Assembly: GCF_001424665.1 (NCBI RefSeq)
Contig: NZ_LMQS01000001.1
Location: 125,225 to 189,224 of the forward strand
Direction of reading: 5' to 3'
Length of the DNA: 64,000 nucleotides
From: Methylophilus sp. Leaf416
GTDB taxonomy: Bacteria; Pseudomonadota; Gammaproteobacteria; Burkholderiales; Methylophilaceae
Shown: one piece after another, positions 7,818 through 17,099 of the stretch
How the letters are laid out: each line of letters begins with the position of its first letter
How positions within the stretch are numbered: the stretch's first letter is position 1
Notes under the pieces: generated by a model
What the model was told of the DNA's origin: nothing
Seen by the model: only the letters and a program-made list of their open reading frames with translations
Databases searched by the model: none
Program-made: the position numbers and the translations under genes

Positions 7818-8907
7818 GTCAGACCATTTACATCCCGCTCCCATTCACTTACCTGATCATCATGCTGCCGAGAAAATGGCGGCCACGATCAAGGGCTGGG
7901 CGCGCGAATTGGGCTTTGGCAGTATCGGCATTACCGATACTGACCTGTCCGCCGCTGAGCCAGGATTTATGCGCTGGCTGGAAAAAAAATACCATGGCGA
8001 CATGGATTATATGGCAAAACACGGCTCCAAGCGCAGCCGACCGGCAGAATTGGTGCCCGGTACTTTGCGCGTGATCTCTGTGAGCCTGGATTACATACCG
8101 GACGATGCACAGGATGGCTGGAAAATTCTTGAAGATACGAACAAAGCTTATGTCGCGCGTTATGCGATGGGGCGGGATTACCATAAAGTCATGCGGCAAA
8201 AGCTCCAGCAGTTATGCACACGTATCACCGACACCTTTGGTAGTTTTGAATACCGGGTGTTCGCCGACAGCGCACCCGTGCTGGAGGTCGCACTGGCAAC
8301 CAAAGCTGGTGTAGGCTGGCGCGGAAAACATACCTTGCTGCTTAATCGACAACAAGGTTCGTGGTTTTTCCTGGGTGAAATCTATACCAACCTGGCTTTG
8401 CCGATTGATCAACCAACGACTTCACATTGCGGCAGCTGCAGCGCGTGTATCGATATCTGCCCAACCCAGGCCATCGTCGCACCCTATGAACTGGATGCGC
8501 GACGTTGCATCTCTTATTTAACTATCGAGCACAAAGGCAGCATTCCATTAGAGTTGCGGCCATTGATCGGTAATCGCGTGTATGGCTGTGATGATTGCCA
8601 GCTTATTTGTCCGTGGAACAAGTTTGCTGTTGCCACTGAAGAAAGCGATTTCGCCGTGCGCAATGGCCTGGATAGCACAGATCTTGTTACCTGTTTTGGC
8701 TGGACTGAGGGTGAATTTCAGCAACGGATGGCTGGAAGTGCGATTTATCGCATAGGTTATATTCAGTGGTTGCGCAATGTAGCGGTAGGATTAGGCAATG
8801 CACCGACTTCTCCTGAAGTAATAGCTGCATTGAGAGCAAGACTGCAGGAAGAAAACGAGATGCTACGGGAGCATGTAATATGGGCTTTAGACCAACATAA
8901 ACAATAA
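7816..8907 (+). CDS. queG: epoxyqueuosine reductase QueG
   Basis: The 363-residue product carries the two ferredoxin-type [4Fe-4S] clusters of QueG: CGSCSACIDICP (Cys205, 208, 211, 215) and GCDDCQLICPWN (Cys258, 261, 265), with the invariant DARRCISYLTIE between them, and GFGSIGITDTDL near the N-terminus. It makes the last step of queuosine synthesis, reducing epoxyqueuosine in the tRNA anticodon with cobalamin as cofactor. The start is set by alignment of the N-terminal KGWARELGF region with known QueG proteins, which leave 10-20 residues before it. No strong ribosome binding site is seen. The gene shares its start region with tsaE on the opposite strand. Confidence 0.96.
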   Translation: MSDHLHPAPIHLPDHHAAEKMAATIKGWARELGFGSIGITDTDLSAAEPGFMRWLEKKYHGDMDYMAKHGSKRSRPAELVPGTLRVISVSLDYIPDDAQDGWKILEDTNKAYVARYAMGRDYHKVMRQKLQQLCTRITDTFGSFEYRVFADSAPVLEVALATKAGVGWRGKHTLLLNRQQGSWFFLGEIYTNLALPIDQPTTSHCGSCSACIDICPTQAIVAPYELDARRCISYLTIEHKGSIPLELRPLIGNRVYGCDDCQLICPWNKFAVATEESDFAVRNGLDSTDLVTCFGWTEGEFQQRMAGSAIYRIGYIQWLRNVAVGLGNAPTSPEVIAALRARLQEENEMLREHVIWALDQHKQ

Positions 8908-9007
8908 AAATAATCAATAAATAACAAATACTTAAGTATTAATATTAAAGCTATTTATTAAAATTTAGTGAATACTTGCCGGAAATGTAGCAAACAGACT
9001 ACATTCA

Positions 9008-9946
9008 TCAGGCAGGTATATCTGCAAGCAAGGCTGCCCCTAGCATTCCCGCATTATCTCCCGAAGTAGACATACCCACTTTGACTTTATCGCGTAGCAC
9101 ACGAATCAAATCAGTCTGCAACCGATCTGTAAATGACTTTTGCATCAAAACCCAGGAAGACACCACTCCACCTCCAATCACCACATTTTCTACATCGACA
9201 ATGTTTAGCGTTAGCGCAACCGCCTGTGCTAGCTTTTCACCTGCAACTGCAAACACTGATTGCGCTTGTTTGTCACCTTGTGTAGCTAGTGTTGAAACTT
9301 CATGTGCTGACAATTGCTTGCCGGTTTGCCTGGCATAGTTTTTACCAATCGCTGTGGCTGATGCATACTGTTCTACACATCCACGATTGCCACAACCACA
9401 TTCCGGGCCATCATGCTCAACAATCAAATGGCCTAACTCTAATGCGTAACCATGTACCCCTGCCCATACTTTGCCATTGGCAACCAATCCACCACCAATC
9501 CCGGTACCAAGACCTGCATATAGTAAACCACCAGCAGGTTGTTCGAGCGAGCAGTACTCACCATAGGCCGCTGCATTGCCATCGTTAACTACGAGTACTT
9601 TCCGTCCGAGCAGCTGTGATAAATCCCTGCCCAAATTGACATTAAGTAGCCCGGGGAGATTTGGTGATTGAGCAAGTACACCAGTTTCCGGATTGATAAA
9701 CCCCGGGAAGCCTATCCCTATGCTCTGTATCTCAGGATGCTTATCCAGCATGGTTTGGATTGCCGTGGCAGTCACTTGCAATATATTTTGCCACGCTTGC
9801 TCGGGTGAGTTTTGTTTGCAAATAGCGGAATAGTTGGCTTGAAAACGGGTTTCTTCTAACAATATGAGATTAGAGAACACACCTAGTCTTAAGTTAGTGC
9901 CACCGACATCCAGTCCCAGGCGCATGGCTGTGCTGGATTCAGGCAT
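9008..9946 (-). CDS. ROK-family sugar kinase (glucokinase-like)
   Basis: A ROK kinase of about 312 residues. It shows the N-terminal phosphate-binding DVGGTNLRLG, the NLPGLLNVNLG sugar region, the VVNDGNAAAYGE catalytic aspartate, GLGTGIGGGL, and the zinc motif GH(x)9CGCGNRGCVEQY. ROK kinases of this type phosphorylate glucose, fructose, mannose or N-acetyl sugars with ATP in the cytoplasm. Next to malQ and a glucan hydrolase, phosphorylation of glucose released from maltodextrin is the likely role. Possible starts are GTG 9958, ATG 9946 and ATG 9925; the last is closest to the conserved core and would not overlap malQ. It is the distal gene of a minus-strand run with malQ. Confidence 0.85.
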   Translation of the reverse strand: MPESSTAMRLGLDVGGTNLRLGVFSNLILLEETRFQANYSAICKQNSPEQAWQNILQVTATAIQTMLDKHPEIQSIGIGFPGFINPETGVLAQSPNLPGLLNVNLGRDLSQLLGRKVLVVNDGNAAAYGEYCSLEQPAGGLLYAGLGTGIGGGLVANGKVWAGVHGYALELGHLIVEHDGPECGCGNRGCVEQYASATAIGKNYARQTGKQLSAHEVSTLATQGDKQAQSVFAVAGEKLAQAVALTLNIVDVENVVIGGGVVSSWVLMQKSFTDRLQTDLIRVLRDKVKVGMSTSGDNAGMLGAALLADIPA

Positions 9947-11396
9947 AGGCGCGGCCACTTTCTTTTACCAGTTGTTTGAATACGGACACCTTTTCATCGG
10001 TGAGTTGTTCCCAATGCATACGCCAGGCCCAGTTATTAATGCTGGTGCCGGGTGTGTTCATACGCGCGCTGCCATCCAGCCCTAAAATATCCTGCATAGG
10101 CACTACAGCGAGGAACGCGATGCTGTTTAAGGCCAACCGCATTAAGGCTAAAGGCATTTCTGGCGATTCCTGGCGCACATAGTCCTGCAAATGCAACCGT
10201 GCACTTTCGTCCGCCTCCTGATACCAGCCCAGCGTGGTGTCGTTGTCGTGTGTGCCGGTATAGATCACACTGTTTTCATCAATATTCTCCGGCAGATAGG
10301 GATTATCGTAACCACTGCCAAACGCGAACTGCAGAATTTTCATGCCTGGCAGGTGGAAAGCATGCCTTAGGGCATCGACATCCTCAGTAATAATGCCGAG
10401 ATCTTCGGCCACCAAGCTGAGTTGCGGGAAAGTTTGTATGATGGTTTGTAATAGCGCATGGCCTGGAGCGGATTGCCAGTAACCATTGATGGCAGTCGGT
10501 TCACTGGCTGGGATCTCCCATGCGGCCTGTAACCCGCGGAAGTGATCTATGCGCACAATATCGAATAGCTTGGACTGGGTTTCAATACGCCCCAGCCACC
10601 AGGAGAAGCCATTAGATTGCATGGCATCCCAATTGTAATGCGGATTCCCCCAGCGCTGGCCCGTGACTGAAAAGTAATCTGGTGGCACGCCGGCCACCAC
10701 AGTCATGTTTGACTGTGCATCCAGTTTAAACAACTCTGGATGCGCCCATACATCAGAACTGTCATAGGCAACAAATATCGGAAGATCACCGAACAGCTTG
10801 ATGCCGCGTTGGTTGGCATATATTTTTAGCTGGGCCCATTGCTGGAAAAATATATATTGTGTGAATTTGATCAGCGTCAGCCTTTCCTGATGCGTTTCCG
10901 CAAATGCCTGCAACGCCAATATATCGTGCACACGGTAAGCTTCGGGCCATTCATTCCAGCTTTTGTAGCCATGATGCTCCCGCAGGCTCATGAACAGGGC
11001 AAAATCTTCAAGCCAGTATTGTTGCGCCTGGCAAAAACGTGCGAAACCTGACCAGCTCAAACCATGGCCATCCACTTTGGAAATAGCACCATTCGACTGC
11101 ACGCGCAGCATGACCTTGGAAAATAACTCAGGTTGAGACAGATTTACTTCATCCGGCAGGCACCAGCCCTCGTTCAAAAGCTGTTTTACACTGATCATCC
11201 CGGTATGCCCGGCATGCGCCGAAACGCTTTGGTAGGGAGACTGATCTTCATGCGGCAGGCTGACTGGCAAGGTTTGCCAGATAGATACTTCCATATCCAC
11301 CAGATGATTTACAAAACGATACGCATCCGGACCAACATTACCTTCGGGTAATGAGGTGATATGCATTAATACACCAACTTGTCTGGCTTGCGTCAT
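9939..11396 (-). CDS. malQ: 4-alpha-glucanotransferase (amylomaltase)
   Basis: The 485-residue protein is a GH77 amylomaltase. Conserved blocks include VGVLMHITSLPEGNVG at the start, DLPIFVAYDSSDVWAHPELF, FDIVRIDHFRGLQAAWEIP with the nucleophile Asp, SLVAEDLGIITEDV with the acid/base Glu, and YTGTHDNDTTLGWY. It moves alpha-1,4-glucan segments between maltodextrins and releases glucose in the cytoplasm. Together with a GH57 hydrolase and glgC upstream, and glgB on the other strand, it belongs to a glycogen turnover locus. The ROK kinase gene follows directly, overlapping or abutting its end. Confidence 0.96.
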   Translation of the reverse strand: MTQARQVGVLMHITSLPEGNVGPDAYRFVNHLVDMEVSIWQTLPVSLPHEDQSPYQSVSAHAGHTGMISVKQLLNEGWCLPDEVNLSQPELFSKVMLRVQSNGAISKVDGHGLSWSGFARFCQAQQYWLEDFALFMSLREHHGYKSWNEWPEAYRVHDILALQAFAETHQERLTLIKFTQYIFFQQWAQLKIYANQRGIKLFGDLPIFVAYDSSDVWAHPELFKLDAQSNMTVVAGVPPDYFSVTGQRWGNPHYNWDAMQSNGFSWWLGRIETQSKLFDIVRIDHFRGLQAAWEIPASEPTAINGYWQSAPGHALLQTIIQTFPQLSLVAEDLGIITEDVDALRHAFHLPGMKILQFAFGSGYDNPYLPENIDENSVIYTGTHDNDTTLGWYQEADESARLHLQDYVRQESPEMPLALMRLALNSIAFLAVVPMQDILGLDGSARMNTPGTSINNWAWRMHWEQLTDEKVSVFKQLVKESGRAYA

Positions 11397-11476
11397 ATTG
11401 TTTTTATTGAATTGAGGTCTTGTAAGGGTTAAGTGAAAGTAAAGGCGACTGGCTGATCAAGTTAATTGACACCCAT

Positions 11477-13186
11477 TCAAGAAGTCCCTCGACGCATAGT
11501 GCCTGCATTTTCGGAATTGCCACCGCCCTGGCTGATAGATTGGGACAGGTTGTCAGGCGGGACTAATCCCAGCAAATGATAAAGATTGCTGAGGTTACGG
11601 CGGTAAAGCTTGTCAAAACTGGTGACGCTTTGCGCATTGTTATAATCGCCAAACCACCAGAACCAGTCTGAGCTTTCGCAGACAGACAGTTGCTGCTGGC
11701 ATTTCTCCTTGGCAGAGACTGAAAGCTTGTGCACGTGCTGGTCATAGTCACGCTTAGCCTCACACAACAGGTCCCATGCGCGGTTTTTGGCTGGTTCACC
11801 GATCCAGGTACTGAAAGTGCCATGCACCCAGCTACCGGCGCTAATATCTTTCAGGAGTTTGGGCTGTGGTAAAACTTGTGATTGCTGCAAAGCAAGAATA
11901 TCGCTAAAGGTCGTCATCTGGATCAGCGGGTGATTCGCCAGAGTCTGGTATAGCTCCTGCAAAAAGTAATAGCCGTTGTAAGGGTAATATTCCCAGGCAT
12001 TCTCACCATCGAGAATCACGCTTACAACGGGCGTCGTATCTATATCGCTATTGGCGTGAATCGCTTCAAGTGACTGGATAAAATCTTTGACAGCCTCACT
12101 TGCATATTGCTTGGAATATTCAAAGCCAATTTTATCGGATAATTGGTCATCGCGAAAAAAACAGACGATATCCTGTTGGCCATTAGTGACACGATATGGC
12201 TGGTATAAATAGTCTTTCGCATGTTCGTGTTCCAGTCCCAGTTTTTTCAGGCTATTGGCAAGTACACCCTGCCCGGTCGCTGCCCAGGCAACGTCCTGCT
12301 CTGCCAATAGTGACAAGGCAGCATGAGAGACTGCTCCCTCTGCTGGCCACATGCCAATTGATTTCTGCCCAAAGACTTTCTCATGAAAAACCTTGGCGGC
12401 TTCAACATGGGTAATGGCGCGCGCATAACCATCCGGGTAATTCGGCGATTTAGGTAAAGGTGCAACTGGCATTGCGTCTTGCGTGCTTTTGAGGTCAATC
12501 AGCAATGGCAGGATAGGATGATAGTAAGGCGTGGTAGTGAGCTCAATCTGCCCTTTGGCAGCCAGTGCTTTGTAGCGCGGTAAAATGCCTTGCATGGTTT
12601 CGCTAAGCACCTCCAGCAAAGCTACGCGGTCCTCCAGGGTAAACAGCAACCCTTTTGTCATCAGGCGCTGAATGACCTTACTCTTGCGGCGTAAACCTTC
12701 GCCAGTCCACGCCAGGTGATACCAAACGAGAAGGTCAGACTTGTACTGGGCAGAGAGGTAATGAAATTGTCCTGTTTTCATCACTGGCTCGACCAACTCA
12801 TAAAGGTGCAACAATCGCTGGTAATGCGGGAACGGACTAAGCATTTTCTCGTGGTGCGCTTTAAAGCAGCTATCCACAATCAACTGGCAATCCGCATCGC
12901 TAATATGATCTAGGTCAGGACTGGCCAATAAGCGTAACAACGGGTCACGCCATTGGCCGATACGGGATTGTTCGGCGTAATCCTGTAATTGCTCTACCAG
13001 AATAGGGACAAAATTGAAGGTAACTCTGGCCTTTGGATTCTGTTCAAGATGATAGGCCATGTCACTGTAATCTTTAAGCGCATGCAAATAGGTCCACGGC
13101 AGAACATACTCACCACTGACCTGATCCCGGTAATCGGGTTGATGCATGTGCCAATACAGATTCAATAACAATTTTTTATCGGACAT
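11477..13186 (-). CDS. glycoside hydrolase family 57 protein
   Basis: A 569-residue GH57 protein. The HMHQP motif (13-17) opens the incomplete (beta/alpha)7 barrel; SIGMWPAEGAVS (277-288) carries the probable nucleophile Glu283, and VILDGENAWEYY (390-401) the probable acid/base Asp393. GH57 includes alpha-amylases, 4-alpha-glucanotransferases, branching enzymes and amylopullulanases; the WxxEG form and length fit the large bacterial amylase/mannosidase-annotated subgroup whose specificity is mostly untested. No signal peptide is present, so it acts in the cytoplasm, most plausibly on glycogen. The start ATG follows AGAGAG. It lies between glgC (39 bases upstream) and malQ (80 bases downstream) on the same strand. 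Confidence 0.9.
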   Translation of the reverse strand: MSDKKLLLNLYWHMHQPDYRDQVSGEYVLPWTYLHALKDYSDMAYHLEQNPKARVTFNFVPILVEQLQDYAEQSRIGQWRDPLLRLLASPDLDHISDADCQLIVDSCFKAHHEKMLSPFPHYQRLLHLYELVEPVMKTGQFHYLSAQYKSDLLVWYHLAWTGEGLRRKSKVIQRLMTKGLLFTLEDRVALLEVLSETMQGILPRYKALAAKGQIELTTTPYYHPILPLLIDLKSTQDAMPVAPLPKSPNYPDGYARAITHVEAAKVFHEKVFGQKSIGMWPAEGAVSHAALSLLAEQDVAWAATGQGVLANSLKKLGLEHEHAKDYLYQPYRVTNGQQDIVCFFRDDQLSDKIGFEYSKQYASEAVKDFIQSLEAIHANSDIDTTPVVSVILDGENAWEYYPYNGYYFLQELYQTLANHPLIQMTTFSDILALQQSQVLPQPKLLKDISAGSWVHGTFSTWIGEPAKNRAWDLLCEAKRDYDQHVHKLSVSAKEKCQQQLSVCESSDWFWWFGDYNNAQSVTSFDKLYRRNLSNLYHLLGLVPPDNLSQSISQGGGNSENAGTMRRGTS

Positions 13187-13225
13187 ACATCTCTCTTTCG
13201 TCTTCGACTTACATAGTTCTATAAA

Positions 13226-14548
13226 TTACTTTACACGATACAAATCCTGACCCAGCATGTCTGGCGTGACAAGCACAATGCCTTTTTCGGACACGTAAAA
13301 GCGTTTGCTGTCTCGAACTAAATCCACGCCAATCTGCATGCCTGCCGGTATGTCACAACCGCGGTCAATCACAACATTTTTAAGGATGACACCCTGGTTG
13401 ATCTTCACTTTAGGCAATATGACTGCGCCATCAAGATCGCAGTAATCAGCCACATGCACACCGGAGAATAATACCGAGTTGGAGACGCTTGAACCGCTAA
13501 TCAGGCAGCCTCCGGATACCAGTGAATCTGTTGCCTTACCCGTTCGACCTTCGTCCTTGAAGACGAATTTTGCAGGCGGCAATTGTTCCTGGTAAGTCCA
13601 TATAGGCCACTCACTGTCATACAAGTTCAATTCAGGAATGACTTTTGTGAGTTCCATATTCGCTTCCCAATAGGCATCTATGGTTCCGACATCACGCCAG
13701 TAAAAGCTGTTTCCCAGTGCGCCCACACAGCTATCGGTAAAACGATGCGCCTGCACCCGGTATTTTTTAATAATGTAGGGAATAATGTCCTGACCGAAAT
13801 CATGGTTTGAATTGCGGTCGTAGGCATCGCGGATCAGTTGCTCGTACAAGAACTTGGCATTAAAGATATAAATGCCCATGCTTGCGAATGCCTGGGTCGG
13901 GTCATCCACCATCGGCTTGGGGTTGGGTGGTTTCTCGTCAAAAGCCACCACGCGATCCGTATTATCCACTTCAAGCACGCCAAAACCTTTTGCATCTTCG
14001 AGCGGTACATTGATGCAGGCTATGGTCATATCCGCATTACTGCGCGCATGCGTAGCCAGCATTTTGCCGTAATCCATTTTATAAATATGGTCGCCAGCCA
14101 GAATCAGAATGTATTCGCCGCCATTTTCGCGTAACAAGTCAATATTCTGGTAAACCGCATCTGCGGTACCTTTGTACCACTCTTCGCCCAAACGCTGCTG
14201 GGCAGGAATAATGTTCACGTATTCATTAAACTCACCACGTAAAAACCCCCAGCCGCGCTGGATGTGCTGAATCAGGCTTTGTGCCTTGTATTGGGTGGCG
14301 ACATTGATACGACGGATACCGGAATTAATACAATTGGAAAGCGGGAAGTCGATAATGCGGAATTTACCGCCAAACTGTACTGCCGGTTTCGCACGCCAGT
14401 CAGTCAGATTTTTTAATCGGCTGCCGCGACCTCCGGCAAGGATAATGGCGACTGTATTTTTTGTAAGGGTACTGATAAACCGGTCAGAATGACGCTCCTG
14501 CCGTCGGTTGTATCTTCTGCGTTCTACGAATTCGACTGCTTGAGCCAT
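13226..14548 (-). CDS. glgC: glucose-1-phosphate adenylyltransferase
   Basis: At 440 residues this matches bacterial ADP-glucose pyrophosphorylase. Motifs include VAIILAGGRGSRL with the ATP-binding glycines, DWRAKPAVQFGGKFRIIDFPLSN, ILILAGDHIYKMDYG, VAFDEKPPNP, and the left-handed beta-helix end with repeated SxxV..GVxV turns. It makes ADP-glucose from glucose-1-phosphate and ATP, the committed and normally allosterically controlled step of glycogen synthesis. It is the first gene of the minus-strand glycogen set and is divergent from glgB across 181 bases. A glycogen synthase gene (glgA), which would use its product, is not in this window. Confidence 0.97.
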   Translation of the reverse strand: MAQAVEFVERRRYNRRQERHSDRFISTLTKNTVAIILAGGRGSRLKNLTDWRAKPAVQFGGKFRIIDFPLSNCINSGIRRINVATQYKAQSLIQHIQRGWGFLRGEFNEYVNIIPAQQRLGEEWYKGTADAVYQNIDLLRENGGEYILILAGDHIYKMDYGKMLATHARSNADMTIACINVPLEDAKGFGVLEVDNTDRVVAFDEKPPNPKPMVDDPTQAFASMGIYIFNAKFLYEQLIRDAYDRNSNHDFGQDIIPYIIKKYRVQAHRFTDSCVGALGNSFYWRDVGTIDAYWEANMELTKVIPELNLYDSEWPIWTYQEQLPPAKFVFKDEGRTGKATDSLVSGGCLISGSSVSNSVLFSGVHVADYCDLDGAVILPKVKINQGVILKNVVIDRGCDIPAGMQIGVDLVRDSKRFYVSEKGIVLVTPDMLGQDLYRVK

Positions 14549-14729
14549 GATACCTTCCTGTTTTCCTGATCCTGAAAATCAGCCTGCAGCTATGCATAGC
14601 GATACAAACTAAAACACGACACAACGCTTGTAAATAGCAGGTCCGACACCCACAGTCTGCATGATAATTCAGGCAAAGACAACGATATTTCCGCGGGAAA
14701 CGGCGTAAAACCTCACTTTTTTTGTTAGG
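14549..14729. promoter_or_regulatory. divergent glgC/glgB control region
   Basis: The 181 bases between two divergent glycogen genes must hold both promoters. I could not pick convincing -35/-10 pairs by eye. The right end is a run CACTTTTTTTGTTAGG directly before the first glgB ATG. Confidence 0.4.
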
Positions 14730-16976
14730 ATGAGGGTTAGTCAAACGGACCTTGCAAGCATGACATTCAAATCAGCAGCATCGCATCAAATTTATTCCCA
14801 ACACCTGCAACGCATTCTCGATGCAACTCATCACAATCCATTCGAGTTTCTCGGGACTCATCAGGATGAGGTGAACGGGCCATGGTTTGTACGTGTATTC
14901 CAGCCCAATGCTGAAAAAATCTGGGTGCATGTCAATGAAAACTGGCAACCGCTCGCGTTGGTTGACCGACAGGGTCTGTTTGAATTTGCATCGCCAGCGG
15001 CTTTAACCGCCCCAGTGCAATTACGCATTCAACCGCATGGTCAAGAAACCTATTACGAAACCACAGATACCTACAGTTTTAACAGCACCATTCCTCAAGA
15101 GGATATTTACCTGTTTGGCGAAGGCAGGCTGCTGGAAGCCTACAATACCCTGGGCGCTATACCGATGACTATCGATGGCGTAGAAGGCGTCAGGTTTGCA
15201 GTGTGGGCGCCAAGTGCAGAACGTGTCAGCGTGGTTGGTAACTTTAATCAGTGGGATGGCCGTGTGCATGCCATGCGCGTGCTGGGTGGCAGCGGCGTAT
15301 GGGAATTGTTTATCCCGCGCTTGACCGAACATGACTTATATAAATTTGAGATCCGCAACCGCGAACATGGCTTTGTGGTGGTTAAAGCTGACCCTTATGG
15401 CAAAGCGTTTGAACCTAGGCCAGGTTCGGCCAACCGTATCTGCCAGAGTCGTTACATCTGGCAGGATGATCAATGGCTGCAAGATCGCCAGCAACATGAC
15501 TGGCTGCATGCGCCGTTTAATTGTTATGAAGTGCATCTGGGTAGTTGGCAACGAGATAAGAATGGTCATTTCATGACCTATCGTAACCTGGCTGACACCT
15601 TAATTCCGCATGTAAGCAGCATGGGCTACACCCATATTGAATTATTGCCAATTGCCGAGCATCCACTGAATGAGTCCTGGGGATATCAGGTGACTGGTTA
15701 CTTTGCGCCTACCCAGCGTTTTGGCAGCCCGGATGACCTGAAGTACTTTATCGATCAATGCCATGCCGCGAATATCGGCGTGATCCTTGATTGGGTACCG
15801 GGACATTTTCCTAAAGATGACTGGGCGCTGGCACGCTTTGACGGAACGGCACTCTATGAGCATGCCGACCCAAGATTAGGTGAACATACCGACTGGGGCA
15901 CATATATCTTTAATTACGGCCGCAATGAGGTCCGTAACTTTTTGCTGAGCAATGCTTATTACTGGATAAAAGAATTCCATATCGATGGCTTGCGCGTCGA
16001 TGCAGTCGCTTCGATGTTATACCTGGATTATTCACGTAATGCAGGTGAATGGGTGCCAAATATTTATGGTGGACGTGAAAACCTTGAAGTCATTGAATTC
16101 CTCAAGCAGCTGAATACCATGGTTGGCGAGCGCTTTCCCGGGGCACTTGTGATCGCAGAAGAATCTACTTCATGGCCAGCGGTTTCACGCCCTGTCTACA
16201 CAGGTGGGCTTGGTTTCAATATGAAATGGAACATGGGCTGGATGAATGATGTACTCGCCTATATGGAGATCGATCCGCTCTATCGTCAATACCAACACAA
16301 TCGGCTGACTTTTGGGCAAATGTATGCCTACTCAGAGAACTTTGTATTGCCGTTCTCGCATGATGAAGTGGTGCATGGCAAAAAATCCTTACTAGGCAAA
16401 ATGCCGGGGGATAACTGGCAGAAATTTGCCAATTTAAGGTTGCTACTGACCTTCCAGATGACCATTCCTGGAAAAAAACTGAATTTTATGGGTAACGAAT
16501 TTGCACAGTGGCGCGAGTGGAATGTCAACCAGAGCCTGGACTGGCATTTGCTGGAAGATAGCTATCCCGAACACCATATGCACAGGGGCATACAATCACT
16601 GGCTCGCGACCTGAATACGCTTTACAAGCAAAGTCCTGCCCTGCATGTGCATGACTTTGACCAGGAGGGTTTTCAGTGGATAGATTGCCAGGATGCGGGT
16701 CAATCCCTGTTGAGTTATATTCGCCGCGGCAATGACCATAGTTTTGTTATAATAGTACTTAATTTTACACCGGTACCGCGTCATCAATATCGCCTGGGCG
16801 TGCCAGAATCAGGTGTATACAAAGAAGTGTTTAACAGTGATGCAGCGATTTATGGCGGTAGCGACGTATGCAATAGCCATGACTGTCACACTGACCCTGT
16901 TCCGTGGATGGATCAGCCTGACTCAATCAGCATAAACTTACCTCCACTAGCGGGTGTCATACTTCGGTTACAATGA
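14730..16976 (+). CDS. glgB: 1,4-alpha-glucan branching enzyme
   Basis: The 748-residue protein is a full GH13 GlgB with two N-terminal CBM48-like beta domains (first about residues 20-120, second about 150-260, with VRFAVWAPSAERVSVVGNFN) and the catalytic barrel. Catalytic residues are Asp424 in GLRVDAVASM and Glu477 in VIAEEST; the third acid is in FSHDEVVHGKKSLL. It cuts alpha-1,4 chains and rejoins them as alpha-1,6 branches. An alternative ATG at 14760 (MTFKSA) gives a 738-residue protein; neither has a strong ribosome binding site. pgi follows 123 bases downstream on the same strand. Confidence 0.97.
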   Translation: MRVSQTDLASMTFKSAASHQIYSQHLQRILDATHHNPFEFLGTHQDEVNGPWFVRVFQPNAEKIWVHVNENWQPLALVDRQGLFEFASPAALTAPVQLRIQPHGQETYYETTDTYSFNSTIPQEDIYLFGEGRLLEAYNTLGAIPMTIDGVEGVRFAVWAPSAERVSVVGNFNQWDGRVHAMRVLGGSGVWELFIPRLTEHDLYKFEIRNREHGFVVVKADPYGKAFEPRPGSANRICQSRYIWQDDQWLQDRQQHDWLHAPFNCYEVHLGSWQRDKNGHFMTYRNLADTLIPHVSSMGYTHIELLPIAEHPLNESWGYQVTGYFAPTQRFGSPDDLKYFIDQCHAANIGVILDWVPGHFPKDDWALARFDGTALYEHADPRLGEHTDWGTYIFNYGRNEVRNFLLSNAYYWIKEFHIDGLRVDAVASMLYLDYSRNAGEWVPNIYGGRENLEVIEFLKQLNTMVGERFPGALVIAEESTSWPAVSRPVYTGGLGFNMKWNMGWMNDVLAYMEIDPLYRQYQHNRLTFGQMYAYSENFVLPFSHDEVVHGKKSLLGKMPGDNWQKFANLRLLLTFQMTIPGKKLNFMGNEFAQWREWNVNQSLDWHLLEDSYPEHHMHRGIQSLARDLNTLYKQSPALHVHDFDQEGFQWIDCQDAGQSLLSYIRRGNDHSFVIIVLNFTPVPRHQYRLGVPESGVYKEVFNSDAAIYGGSDVCNSHDCHTDPVPWMDQPDSISINLPPLAGVILRLQ

Positions 16977-17099
16977 ATTGATACACTATAACGATTAATA
17001 ACGGCTCGCAAAAGGCGTTCAAGGATTGCCATTTGCGGGCCTGATGAATTTATCCGACTTGAAATTTAATTGACTTGAAAAATAAAGCAACAACATAAC

